A stretch of 13,440 nucleotides of DNA, taken from the NCBI GenBank assembly GCA_030600745.1, contig JAUVLL010000045.1:1-13440 (forward strand), read 5' to 3'. This DNA is from Spirochaetaceae bacterium. GTDB lineage: Bacteria > Spirochaetota > Spirochaetia > B11-G9. The notes under the pieces are model-generated. The model did not search any database, was not told the DNA's origin, and worked only from the letters and a program-made list of their open reading frames with translations. A program made the translations under genes and the position numbers. Position 1 is the first letter of the stretch. Every line of letters begins with the position of its first letter. Below are positions 1-8,600 of this stretch, one piece after another.

Positions 1-1323
1 ACCCTCATTGAAGGTGTTATATGGAATACTGGATTTGTCAAGAAAAAGCTCAATATTAAACCTTGAAGATTCCTGAGGGATTTTATCAACATTCCATCTT
101 TCTGATACTGTATCGGAAACAATACTCTTATATATTTCAAGCTCATCTGCAAGATCTGTATTATCCGGTGTTTCATAAACAATATTTCCAAGCCATGAAA
201 GATATTCATTTAAATAACCATCTGTTTTTAATAGTTCAGCATAGAGCTTTTTACCGTAATTGGAATGCGGATCAATTAGAAGACCTCTTCTGAATTCATT
301 TCGTGCCTGTGCTGAATAATTTCTGTTTATATACTCAACACCCTGATTAAAATGATAGTCTGCATATTTAGTCCTTAAGGGATCATCTATTTGCTTATTT
401 GCAATTATAGTATTCTCCAGGGCAATACGGGGCAGCTCATACAGGGAACGGTATTTGATAGCTGTAGCATAACAATAAATTGATTTATCAATATCTCCCA
501 ATTTAATATATACTTCTCCAAGGAGATACCACATTTCAGGATTTGACCTATTAATATTTAGTGAATCCTCAATAAGAACTACTGCTTCATCATAATTCTG
601 CATGGAAATATTTATAAGGCTCAGGAGAAAAACCGTATCAGGATTCCGTGAGTCAATATCATACGATTTTACTGCATAAGGAAGAGATGTAGAAATCTTG
701 TCCAGTTCATAGTAATGTTTCGCTGCAATATAATTAACATGTGCATTTTCAGGGTATAAAACTAAAACCTGATCTACATAAGTTTCAGATATTCTTGTTT
801 GTTCAATACTATCAAATAGTATTATTGAAGATAAAAGAGCTTTCCTGTTCCCGGGGAATTTTATAAGAGTATTTTTATATAATTCCAAAGCATTCAGTAT
901 ATTACCTTCTGCAACTTCAAGTTCAGCCATTGAAAGAAGAGCATCAATATTATTTGTCTGTTCTTCAATAATTCTATTATAAATATCCCTGGCTTCTATA
1001 AAATTTCCCAGACCTGTAAGTATTCTTCCATAAAGAATTTCAGCTTCTACAGAGCTTTTATCCAATAGGAGAGCTTTTGATATATGCTTTAATGCGTCGC
1101 TATATTCTTCCAATAAGAAATACGCTTTTGCTATGCCTAGTCTTGTATCAAAATAAGAAGGGTTTTTATCCAGTATTTCTTTATAAATAGCTATTGAAAG
1201 GTAATAATCATTTTCAAAAAGAGCAGTCTCCGCATCTTCCTGCATCCGGGTAAGTGGAACTGTATCTGCCGGAATATGGGTTGATATGCAAATTAAAATA
1301 ATAACAGATAATATCCTGTTCAA
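1..1323 (-). CDS. Secreted TPR-repeat protein, C-terminus outside window
   Basis: An open frame of 441 codons without a stop runs from a TTG at 1323 off the left edge. The TTG lies in a TTGA overlap with the corC stop, and an AAAGGA ribosome site sits 6 bases upstream. Residues 1-19 (MNRILSVIILICISTHIPA) form a signal peptide. Cys12 is not in a good lipobox, so a periplasmic or anchored location by another means is likelier. From about residue 28 to 380 there are successive 34-residue helix-turn-helix units with TPR spacing (for example LGIAKAYFLLEEYSDALKHI, residues 62-81). After about residue 390 the TPR pattern fades and a different, more beta-like domain may start (FNIELFLDKSSIPYN near the edge). 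TPR proteins act as protein-protein scaffolds; the partner is unknown. Its place at the end of the corC operon suggests co-expression. Identification as a TPR protein is firm; a specific role is not. Confidence 0.85.
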   Translation of the reverse strand, partial: MNRILSVIILICISTHIPADTVPLTRMQEDAETALFENDYYLSIAIYKEILDKNPSYFDTRLGIAKAYFLLEEYSDALKHISKALLLDKSSVEAEILYGRILTGLGNFIEARDIYNRIIEEQTNNIDALLSMAELEVAEGNILNALELYKNTLIKFPGNRKALLSSIILFDSIEQTRISETYVDQVLVLYPENAHVNYIAAKHYYELDKISTSLPYAVKSYDIDSRNPDTVFLLSLINISMQNYDEAVVLIEDSLNINRSNPEMWYLLGEVYIKLGDIDKSIYCYATAIKYRSLYELPRIALENTIIANKQIDDPLRTKYADYHFNQGVEYINRNYSAQARNEFRRGLLIDPHSNYGKKLYAELLKTDGYLNEYLSWLGNIVYETPDNTDLADELEIYKSIVSDTVSERWNVDKIPQESSRFNIELFLDKSSIPYNTFNEG

Positions 1324-2096
1324 TTTTTTTCCTTTAATATAATTTTAACAGTTTTTATTTTATGACCATTCATATCCTTTATAATAAAGTCGATATCATT
1401 GGATGAAACCTTTTCATATTTTACCGGAATTTTTCCAAACAAATCAAAAACATAACCTCCCAGAGTGTCGAAGTCTTCCTCAGGAATATTCAGATTAAGT
1501 TCTTTGTTAAGATCCTCAATATCTACTCTGCCATCGCAGAGATATGATTTATCATCAATCTGAAGAATATCTTCAACCTCATTATCAAATTCATCCTGAA
1601 TATCACCAACAATCTCTTCAATAATATCTTCAAGACAAACTATTCCGGACACCCCTCCATATTCATCAACTGAAACAGCTATGTGAACATGTCTTCTTTT
1701 GAATTCCCGCAAAAGAGTATCAAGCCTCTTACTCTCTGGAACAAAATATGGCTTTCGCAGGATTTTTACAATCTCAATATCTTTTTTTTCTGTCAGATAT
1801 TTCAGTAAATCTTTTGCATATAAAATGCCTATTACATTATCAATGGTATCTTCATACACAGGAAATCTTGAATGCCCGCAATTTTTTATCATTTCAAACA
1901 TTTCTGACAAAACTATATTTTTTGACAAAAAAACAACATCAATACGTGGAACCATCACCTCTTTAACTGTAGTATTAGATAACTCAACAATACCTTTAAT
2001 CATATCTCTGGCATCATAATCAAGATTTTCCAGATCCCGTTCTTCCTTTATTATTGATTTCCCAAACATTTTACCTATAAAACTCTTCTGACTCAA
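1320..2096 (-). CDS. corC: CorC/TlyC-type CBS-domain protein (YbeX-like)
   Basis: This 258-residue protein has the compact CorC/HlyC layout without an N-terminal DUF21 membrane domain. A CBS pair lies at about residues 43-101 (starting VKEVMVPRIDV) and 108-165 (VDEYGGVSGIVCLEDIIEEI, the family signature). A CorC_C transporter-associated domain follows at about 178-256 (the stretch around DTLGGYVFDLFGKIP). The family is tied to Mg/Co ion efflux and, for YbeX, to ribosome metabolism. In spirochaetes it is usually called hemolysin TlyC, a label I would not take literally. The start is a TTG at 2096 that overlaps the ybeY stop (TTGA), with GGGAG about 10 bases upstream. The next in-frame ATG (residue 10, 2069) is the alternative start. 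The protein should be cytoplasmic. It is probably translated by coupling to ybeY. Confidence 0.93.
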   Translation of the reverse strand: MSQKSFIGKMFGKSIIKEERDLENLDYDARDMIKGIVELSNTTVKEVMVPRIDVVFLSKNIVLSEMFEMIKNCGHSRFPVYEDTIDNVIGILYAKDLLKYLTEKKDIEIVKILRKPYFVPESKRLDTLLREFKRRHVHIAVSVDEYGGVSGIVCLEDIIEEIVGDIQDEFDNEVEDILQIDDKSYLCDGRVDIEDLNKELNLNIPEEDFDTLGGYVFDLFGKIPVKYEKVSSNDIDFIIKDMNGHKIKTVKIILKEKN

Positions 2097-2536
2097 ATTA
2101 TCTTTTCTCCCGAAATGCTTTCCAAAATTTCTTCCTGAAATTTAAGCATTTTCTCATCAATTGAATTTGACTTATGCTCCATACCACTCAGATGCAGAAT
2201 ACCATGAATAAGCACCCGTTTAAACTCCTCATCAATATCAACATTAAATATTTCTGAATGCTGTCTAATGGTCTCAAGAGATATAATTATATCACCAGCA
2301 TATATTATTTCACCTACAGGTTCCAGATCCTGAGTAAAGGATAAAACGTCTGTAGATTCGTCCTTTGATCTGTATTTGCTATTAAGTTCTTTTATAATCA
2401 TATCATTACAGAGCACAACTGATATTTCCCAGTTATTAATTTTGAGTTTATCCAATACTTTTAAACAAAAACCAACTATTCCTTCTTTACTATCTGTCGC
2501 CGGTATATCCCTGTAACTTATCTCTATTGTGTTCAT
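2093..2536 (-). CDS. ybeY: Endoribonuclease YbeY, rRNA maturation and ribosome quality control
   Basis: This 147-residue protein carries the zinc-binding signature HGILHLSGMEH at residues 111-121, with His111, His115 and His121 as metal ligands. It also has the conserved upstream motif STDVLSF at 61-67. YbeY is a single-strand endoribonuclease that acts in 16S rRNA 3'-end maturation and in 70S ribosome quality control. The length is normal for the family, and all key residues are intact. The ATG start at 2536 overlaps the pgpH stop as ATGA, and no strong Shine-Dalgarno is adjacent, which points to translational coupling. It sits between pgpH and corC, just downstream of phoH. This matches the ybeZ-ybeY-ybeX arrangement known from proteobacteria, apart from the inserted HD gene. 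Confidence 0.96.
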   Translation of the reverse strand: MNTIEISYRDIPATDSKEGIVGFCLKVLDKLKINNWEISVVLCNDMIIKELNSKYRSKDESTDVLSFTQDLEPVGEIIYAGDIIISLETIRQHSEIFNVDIDEEFKRVLIHGILHLSGMEHKSNSIDEKMLKFQEEILESISGEKII

Positions 2537-4713
2537 ACAGCTTTTTTCTTTACCTTTGGGTATTCTATACGTGTATGGAAGTAACCTGACAGAATCTGGA
2601 GAAAACTCTTTTTAATGATAAGCATATCATTCATTGTTAACGCAGAATTCGCCATCTGACCCCTTTCAATTTTTTCCATTATCAATTTCCATATAAACTT
2701 ATCCAGTTTGTTTATTGTGGGTTTTTTTAAAACTCTGGATGCTGCTTCAACAGTATCAGCCAGCATAACAACAGCAGCTTCTTTTGATTCCGGAGGGATT
2801 CCTGTATAAGAGTAGTCTTCGGGTTTAATCTTATTATCAGAACCCTCCTTATTGATTGCTTCAATATAAAAATATCCTATTAATCCACTGCCATGGTGTT
2901 GTGCAATTATATCAATTATTTCAGGGGGAAGCCCCATTTCCTTTGCACGTTCAACTCCAACTTTTACATGTGATTTGATTACTGCAACAGAAAGGCTTGG
3001 GTTTATCATATCATGTTTATTTGCTTCTATCTGATTTTCAATAAAATATTCAGGTTGATCCAGCTTACCTATATCATGATAATATGCACCAACCTTTGCC
3101 AACAGAGGATTAGCACCAATGTCTCTACATGCAGCATCTGCAAGATTGGCAACAGCTATTGAATGGCCATATGTACCTGGAGCCATAGTAACCATTTTCC
3201 TAAATAATGGAGCATTCATATCAGATAGTTCCATAAGTCTAAATACTGTGGGTATATTAAAAAAATGTTCAAAAACAGGAATAAAAGTAAGATTTATTAC
3301 GCTTGATGCAAAGGCATTAAGTGCTGCCCAGAAGAAAAGAGATATTACCCAGTTAAATTCAGCATTCCTGGGAAGATCCGTTATTAGTATCAGAATATTT
3401 ATCAAAGAAAGAAAAGCAGCAGATTTTAACAGATCAATTCTTTTTTGAGCTCCTTTTATTAAAAAAGCTGCTGATATTCCAGTAACAAAAGAGAACATGA
3501 AGTCGGGGACAGTCGTGCCGGAAAATAAAAATAATGACAATGACATGATAATTACACTTATTACACTCTCATGAAAACCAATTAAGATTACAATCATCAT
3601 ACTGAAGAATGCAGTTGGAAGAAATACTGCAGGAATAAAATTATTTGTAAAGTTGAATTGCAAAATCAATGAAGTATATAATATAAATACCATATAAAAA
3701 GAAATAAGCAGATAACTTGACTGACAGCTTCGCTTTTTGTTTTTTAACAGGGGCTTCAACATTAGTATTGAAAAGCTGTAAATTAGAAAAAGTAATAGAA
3801 AAACAGCAAATATTTGTCTTATATTTAAATATTTTACCCTTGTATTCAATTCTACAGCTTTTTCCATATCCGAAGCTGTTATAATGAACCCACTTCTTAT
3901 AATAAAATCTCCGGAATGAACTTCCTCTATTACAGGTTCTATTTTATTTTTTACATTATCATAGTTAAGTTCTGTCTGGATTTCATCAAAAAATACATTT
4001 TCTTTTATAAATTTATTAACAATAAGATTAATAGCATACTTCTCTGCATTACCAATCTCTCTGAATACTAGTTTTTCTTCTACAATTCTACCAATAACAT
4101 TCAGTGTTGAAATAGTATCAAAATTAATTATGCCGAATTCTTTTCTACCGCTTTTCCACCGCCATATCTGTATTTTTTCTGCATCATAAACAGAAAAATT
4201 ATCAGGAATTTTAACAATGCCTTTATCAAGGATATCTTCCAATAAATCGGAAGCTGTAGGGATTACTACATATGGGTTAACAGCATCCAAAAGAAATTTT
4301 ATTTCCTCTAAATTAAATAATTTGATTAATTCGTTAGTTAATTCAGTTCTATCCATTTTATTGGGAGATTCTTTATAACCAAGATACTTTTGTGAGAATA
4401 TATAAAAGTCACTCATTACAGTATTTATTATTTCATTATCCAATTCAAAAACAGGGAAGATTATTGACAATTTTTCTCTTACAAGCTCTTCTGTTGCTCT
4501 ACTGTCGGCATATGTATAATTATGATCTGCAATTAAATCCCTTGGAGCAACCTTTCCTTCCTCAAAACCTTCCAGTTTAAACCCGGAAAAGAGAATATCA
4601 TACTGATTTGAAATTAATATCATTGTAACAGCAGCTAAAAACGAGAGAATAATGACTGTACGCCTAAAGCTCATGGCTTTACCACTATTATTTTTCTTCT
4701 TTTTCATAAGCAT
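2533..4713 (-). CDS. pgpH: 7TM-HD membrane phosphohydrolase (PgpH/YqfF family)
   Basis: This 726-residue protein has the full PgpH order. A first membrane helix lies at about 18-36. An extracytoplasmic 7TMR-HDED domain follows at about 45-290. A cluster of seven hydrophobic helices runs from about 300 to 480, and a cytoplasmic HD domain from about 490 to 710. Visible HD residues are His517 in GTYGHS, His546-Asp547 in YYHDIGK, His606-His607 in AQHHGS and Asp653 in MLADTVEAA. In Listeria the family hydrolyses cyclic di-AMP; the same reaction is inferred here. The first ATG (4713) is chosen because AAGGA lies 8 bases upstream; a second ATG is two codons in. It overlaps phoH by 26 bases and ybeY by 4, so the genes are coupled. 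Confidence 0.94.
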   Translation of the reverse strand: MLMKKKKNNSGKAMSFRRTVIILSFLAAVTMILISNQYDILFSGFKLEGFEEGKVAPRDLIADHNYTYADSRATEELVREKLSIIFPVFELDNEIINTVMSDFYIFSQKYLGYKESPNKMDRTELTNELIKLFNLEEIKFLLDAVNPYVVIPTASDLLEDILDKGIVKIPDNFSVYDAEKIQIWRWKSGRKEFGIINFDTISTLNVIGRIVEEKLVFREIGNAEKYAINLIVNKFIKENVFFDEIQTELNYDNVKNKIEPVIEEVHSGDFIIRSGFIITASDMEKAVELNTRVKYLNIRQIFAVFLLLFLIYSFSILMLKPLLKNKKRSCQSSYLLISFYMVFILYTSLILQFNFTNNFIPAVFLPTAFFSMMIVILIGFHESVISVIIMSLSLFLFSGTTVPDFMFSFVTGISAAFLIKGAQKRIDLLKSAAFLSLINILILITDLPRNAEFNWVISLFFWAALNAFASSVINLTFIPVFEHFFNIPTVFRLMELSDMNAPLFRKMVTMAPGTYGHSIAVANLADAACRDIGANPLLAKVGAYYHDIGKLDQPEYFIENQIEANKHDMINPSLSVAVIKSHVKVGVERAKEMGLPPEIIDIIAQHHGSGLIGYFYIEAINKEGSDNKIKPEDYSYTGIPPESKEAAVVMLADTVEAASRVLKKPTINKLDKFIWKLIMEKIERGQMANSALTMNDMLIIKKSFLQILSGYFHTRIEYPKVKKKAV

Positions 4714-5641
4714 TTACAATTTCCTTAACCAGTAAACTCCGTACAATGTCATGAGCACCGAAATAAGCAAATTGTATCCCTTTTACATCTTTTAATATAT
4801 CAAGACAATGAATTAAGCCGGATTTCTTTCTGGATGGGAGATCTATTTGAGTAATATCTCCTGTAATTATTGCCTTTGAGCCTTCTCCAAGTCTTGTCAG
4901 AAACATTTTCATCTGTTCTTTTGTAGTATTTTGTGCCTCATCAAGTACAATATAACTATTTTTCAGGCTTCTTCCTCTCATATATGCAAGGGGTGCAATT
5001 TCAATAATTCGATTTTCTTCAAGTTTTTTGATTACACTGAAAGGGATCAAAGAATCAATTGCATCATATAAAGGTCTTAGATACGGACTTATTTTCTGAT
5101 TTAAATCACCGGGTAAAAACCCAAGGCTCTCCCCTGCTTCTACAACAGGCCTTGTAAGTACAAGTTTTCTTTTTTTCTTTTCAAGGATCTCCATTAAAGC
5201 ATGAGCAATAGCAAGATAGGTTTTCCCGGTACCTGCAGGGCCAACCGCAAACACAATATTATATTTAAACATACTATCGATATAGGAGGCCTGATTATGA
5301 TTCCGGGGAAAAACCTTTGGGCTCCTGGGTAAAAGAATATGAATATCTTTTAAAAGATCAGTTTGAACATCGCTGCTGCTTATTATTGACTTATATAATG
5401 TCTTTACAAGATCAGGATCAGGGTTGTGCCCAATTTTATAGTGTTCGACAAGATTATCAATTAGTTTCCTGAATATATCCTGCTTTTCAGAATCATCAGA
5501 ATCAAGTACAATTTCATTTCCTCTGGTGAAAATCTGTATCCCCATTTCAGCTTGTATTGCACTTGTGTTTAAATCATTGGGACCGCATATACCTTGAAGT
5601 ATTTTCCGATTTTCAAGAACAATTGTAAGATTATTACTCAA
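4688..5641 (-). CDS. phoH: PhoH-like ATPase (YbeZ type)
   Basis: This 317-residue P-loop ATPase has Walker A GPAGTGKT at 134-141, the PhoH signature TRPVVEAGESLGFLPGD at 163-179 and Walker B IVLDEAQ at 231-237. GDITQIDLP at 261-269 is a further conserved motif. An N-terminal domain of about 100 residues precedes the ATPase, as in YbeZ. The family is regarded as an RNA-associated helicase/ATPase that works with YbeY. The start is TTG at 5641, with GGGAG 5 bases upstream. The next in-frame ATG (residue 33) would cut the N-terminal domain, so TTG is preferred. It is probably the first gene of the phoH-pgpH-ybeY-corC-TPR unit, because a 55-bp gap with a promoter-like sequence precedes it. Confidence 0.95.
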   Translation of the reverse strand: MSNNLTIVLENRKILQGICGPNDLNTSAIQAEMGIQIFTRGNEIVLDSDDSEKQDIFRKLIDNLVEHYKIGHNPDPDLVKTLYKSIISSSDVQTDLLKDIHILLPRSPKVFPRNHNQASYIDSMFKYNIVFAVGPAGTGKTYLAIAHALMEILEKKKRKLVLTRPVVEAGESLGFLPGDLNQKISPYLRPLYDAIDSLIPFSVIKKLEENRIIEIAPLAYMRGRSLKNSYIVLDEAQNTTKEQMKMFLTRLGEGSKAIITGDITQIDLPSRKKSGLIHCLDILKDVKGIQFAYFGAHDIVRSLLVKEIVNAYEKEEK

Positions 5642-5650
5642 TTTAACTCC

Positions 5651-5666
5651 CTGAACTTAAGTTTAG
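5651..5666. repeat. 16-bp near-palindrome over the phoH -10 region
   Basis: CTGAACTTAAGTTTAG is symmetric around AACTTAAGTT, with one mismatch pair outside the core. It overlaps the candidate -10 box and ends just before the ribosome site, a position suitable for a repressor operator. No known factor is recognised. Confidence 0.35.
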
Positions 5667-5689
5667 CTATCATTTAATTAAAACGTCAA
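5660..5689 (-). promoter_or_regulatory. Candidate promoter for the phoH operon
   Basis: On the minus strand, TTGACG (5689-5684) resembles a sigma70 -35 box. TAAACT (5665-5660) is a 4-of-6 match to the -10 box after an 18-base spacer. The site lies in the only real intergenic gap of the block, directly before the phoH ribosome site. It was judged by eye; the -10 box is weak. Confidence 0.4.
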
Positions 5690-5696
5690 GTGTATT

Positions 5697-8600
5697 TCAC
5701 TTAAAATTTATTTCATCTTCAGAATAGCTGATATTTTTCTTGATTTCCGGTACTGGTTTCCAGATAACAAAAATACTGAATTCCGATTTCCACTGATATT
5801 CTTTTGAATTATCATCATTTGTTATAAGCACAGGCTCACCTGTATACTCAATATTAAAATCCCAGTCACTTAGATGATGAATTGCACTGAAACTAATAGA
5901 TTCAAGATTAAAATTTGAATCTTCTCTGTCCTTTCTTTCAAAGAAATTAAAAGATTTGAGCAGATCAATGAATGGATTCTGAGCATCATTCACTAATCCA
6001 GGGAGGTATAAGTAAGTTGTACGGTTGACAGAAGTTGATTCAAAGGATAGTTCAAGGAATTCTGCAATATCCAGAGTTAATTTGGGACTGAAATTCAATG
6101 CTGTATCTGTATATTTCAGTAAATTCATTGTCCAGGCTGAATTTACATCAGCTGATAGTCTTATTCTGTTCTTCCAGAAGGGATCAGGATCGTAGCTGTA
6201 ATTCACCCCTGCTGATACATTTGATGGCTGAAAATATCTATTAGTTTCGTCCCGTGTCCAGCCGGTGAGATCTAAATGGTATCCATAGGTTTCTTCTGCG
6301 AGAAAATTAAAATTAAAAAACCATAAATTCAGGTCAGTATATGATTTCAGAAATTCACCGTCATTTAAATTTATATCGAAATTTTGCTTAAAGATAATAT
6401 TTGATTCCATTTTATCAATAAAAAATTCAGTTCGGGCAAAATTATTTGATGCTTCTTCAGGATCAAAAGATACTGTTTGTTTTAAAAAATCCTTGTCGAA
6501 AAAAGAATATCTAATATATCCCTCATATGGTTCAAACAACCAATGACTCTCCGATAATTCCTCTATATATTTAAACCCTGTTTTTAAACTTCCTGTTAAG
6601 CGATTTGACGATATAATAATTTCAGGATATAACTCGGGACTAAGTGGAGGGAGAACTGTATCCACCTTGAAAATCTGATAATTAGCTGAATCAAAATATT
6701 TCATCTCTATTGAAGCCTTATGCGTATTTACACTCTCATCATCCCATACAAAATAATTTTCAACAAAACCCCCGGATGTACTGTTATAATATTGATTATA
6801 AAGAGTTGCATTAAGACCATATGTGATATTAGATTCGTTTAAGACAGTACTATCCATAAATGGTTTACTAGTAATGTTAATGTTATCTGTTATCTTGTAA
6901 TTTGTTGCATTTTTATCCTGCAGCATATAGGAATCCCATACTGTCGTTATCTCAGATGGATTATAGTGCTCTTTATAATTCATTGAAAAGTTTGAAATAT
7001 TACTAACTGATAAAAAAGAATCATATATATTAAAAGAATGATCTAATAATGATGTTGTTTGAGTAGAAAATATGGAATAATCCGTAGCAAAATTTATTTC
7101 CTCCGGAGAATCAGGAATTTCTGAACTAAAAATATTATTTATTGATAATGATGGTGATATTGAATACTTCAGTTTATTAGTAAAATAATCATTTACAGTA
7201 CTAACTTCAAATGGGAAATAATCAAGTTTTTCCGGATCGATTAACAAATCAGTTTCACCTATAGGAAAATCAGTTTTCTTATCATTCCACGGGTCTTTAA
7301 GGAATTCGTATTCTTCAATCAGTTCCTGATCATTTTTTGAGGTAATATTATTATCAGATGATTTAAATATCGTCCCTGAAACACTTCCGGATATATCAGG
7401 CAAAATAAAAGTTGTCGGATAATAGAATGACAGTGAATCCTCGAGGATGTAATTACTGGTTTCAAGTAACTGAGTATCAGGATATTTTAGTACCGCACTT
7501 TGCCATTTAAGCCTTATATCTATTTTATTTAGAGATATATTCTCAATTAAAGGGGTTAGAAATTTACAAGAAGGTGTTAGCGCTCCATTAATTATCCAAC
7601 TAAGATTGGTTACCTCATTTTCCTGATTTTCAGGGATCTCTTTATTGTTCAGGAATTCAGTCCATTTAAGACCTTCTTCACGATTCATGAAATGGGATCT
7701 GAATTTAGTATCAGAATATAGAGGAAGATCAAAATTCATTCTTGCCCAACTATTGCTGACATCCATATTAACATCGAAAGCATATCTAAAGGGCAGAGGC
7801 TGACCGAATATATATGAATCTTCATAAACTGAGATATAAGTTCCTGAAGAATTTTTTATTAAATAAGTATATATATTATTGTCAAAATAAAGATATTTAC
7901 TAAAAGATATAGCAGTAAAAATATCAACACTCTTTAAAAATGAATCAAAATCTAAACTACCATCCAATCCTAAGAAAAAACCTTTTCTTGAATAATAATC
8001 CATAAGCAGCTTAAGATTTGATTGGGTGCTGTATGACCAGGATTCAGTGTCCAGCTCCTTTTTAGTGGAAGTTAGAAACAAACCATTGCGTACTTTTTCT
8101 ACAGGATTATTATTATCACTTTTTAAAAAAGATAATGTATCAGAGTCCGTATCATTCTTTTGTCCAACAAGGTAAGTTGTAGTATTAATAAAATAGCCTT
8201 CAATTTCTTTATAACCCATTGCAGGATTAAATATCAGTTCATCTCCCGGAAGAAAAAAGGCAGGAAGATAAAAAACAGGTATTCTGCCAACATATAATAA
8301 TGCATTTGTTATTGCCCATTCACCAGGACCTAAAACCCATATTTTATCAGCATCAATACGATAGTACGGTTCTTTGTTTGTACTGGAAGTAATACTGCCT
8401 TTGTTTAAAATAATTCTATCATCACTGCTTCTATAGATATGTTCACCGGAAAAATAGAAGGGCACATTCTCAAAGAGAACCACACCCTTATCTTCTATTT
8501 CACGATTATTTTCACTTACTCCCTTGAAGAAAATACCTTCCCACGTTTCAATTTCAAAAACCAGGCTTTCTCCATGAAAATACTCAGTATCATTTTCTTT

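Noticed and set aside
1285..1323. Lipoprotein signal in the TPR protein (Cys12)
   Set aside because: The residue before the cysteine is Ile and the cysteine is in the middle of the hydrophobic stretch, so it does not fit a lipobox.
3119..3448. Plus-strand 109-codon frame inside pgpH
   Set aside because: Antisense of a strongly conserved coding region, with no domain and no ribosome site; other plus-strand frames inside corC, lptD, uvrA and the TPR gene are rejected for the same reason.
5638..5673. An 11-codon upstream frame (MIAKLKFRELN) ending in a TTGA overlap with phoH
   Set aside because: It has no ribosome site and its ATG lies inside the candidate promoter spacer, so it would not be on the phoH transcript from that promoter. 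The overlap is probably accidental.
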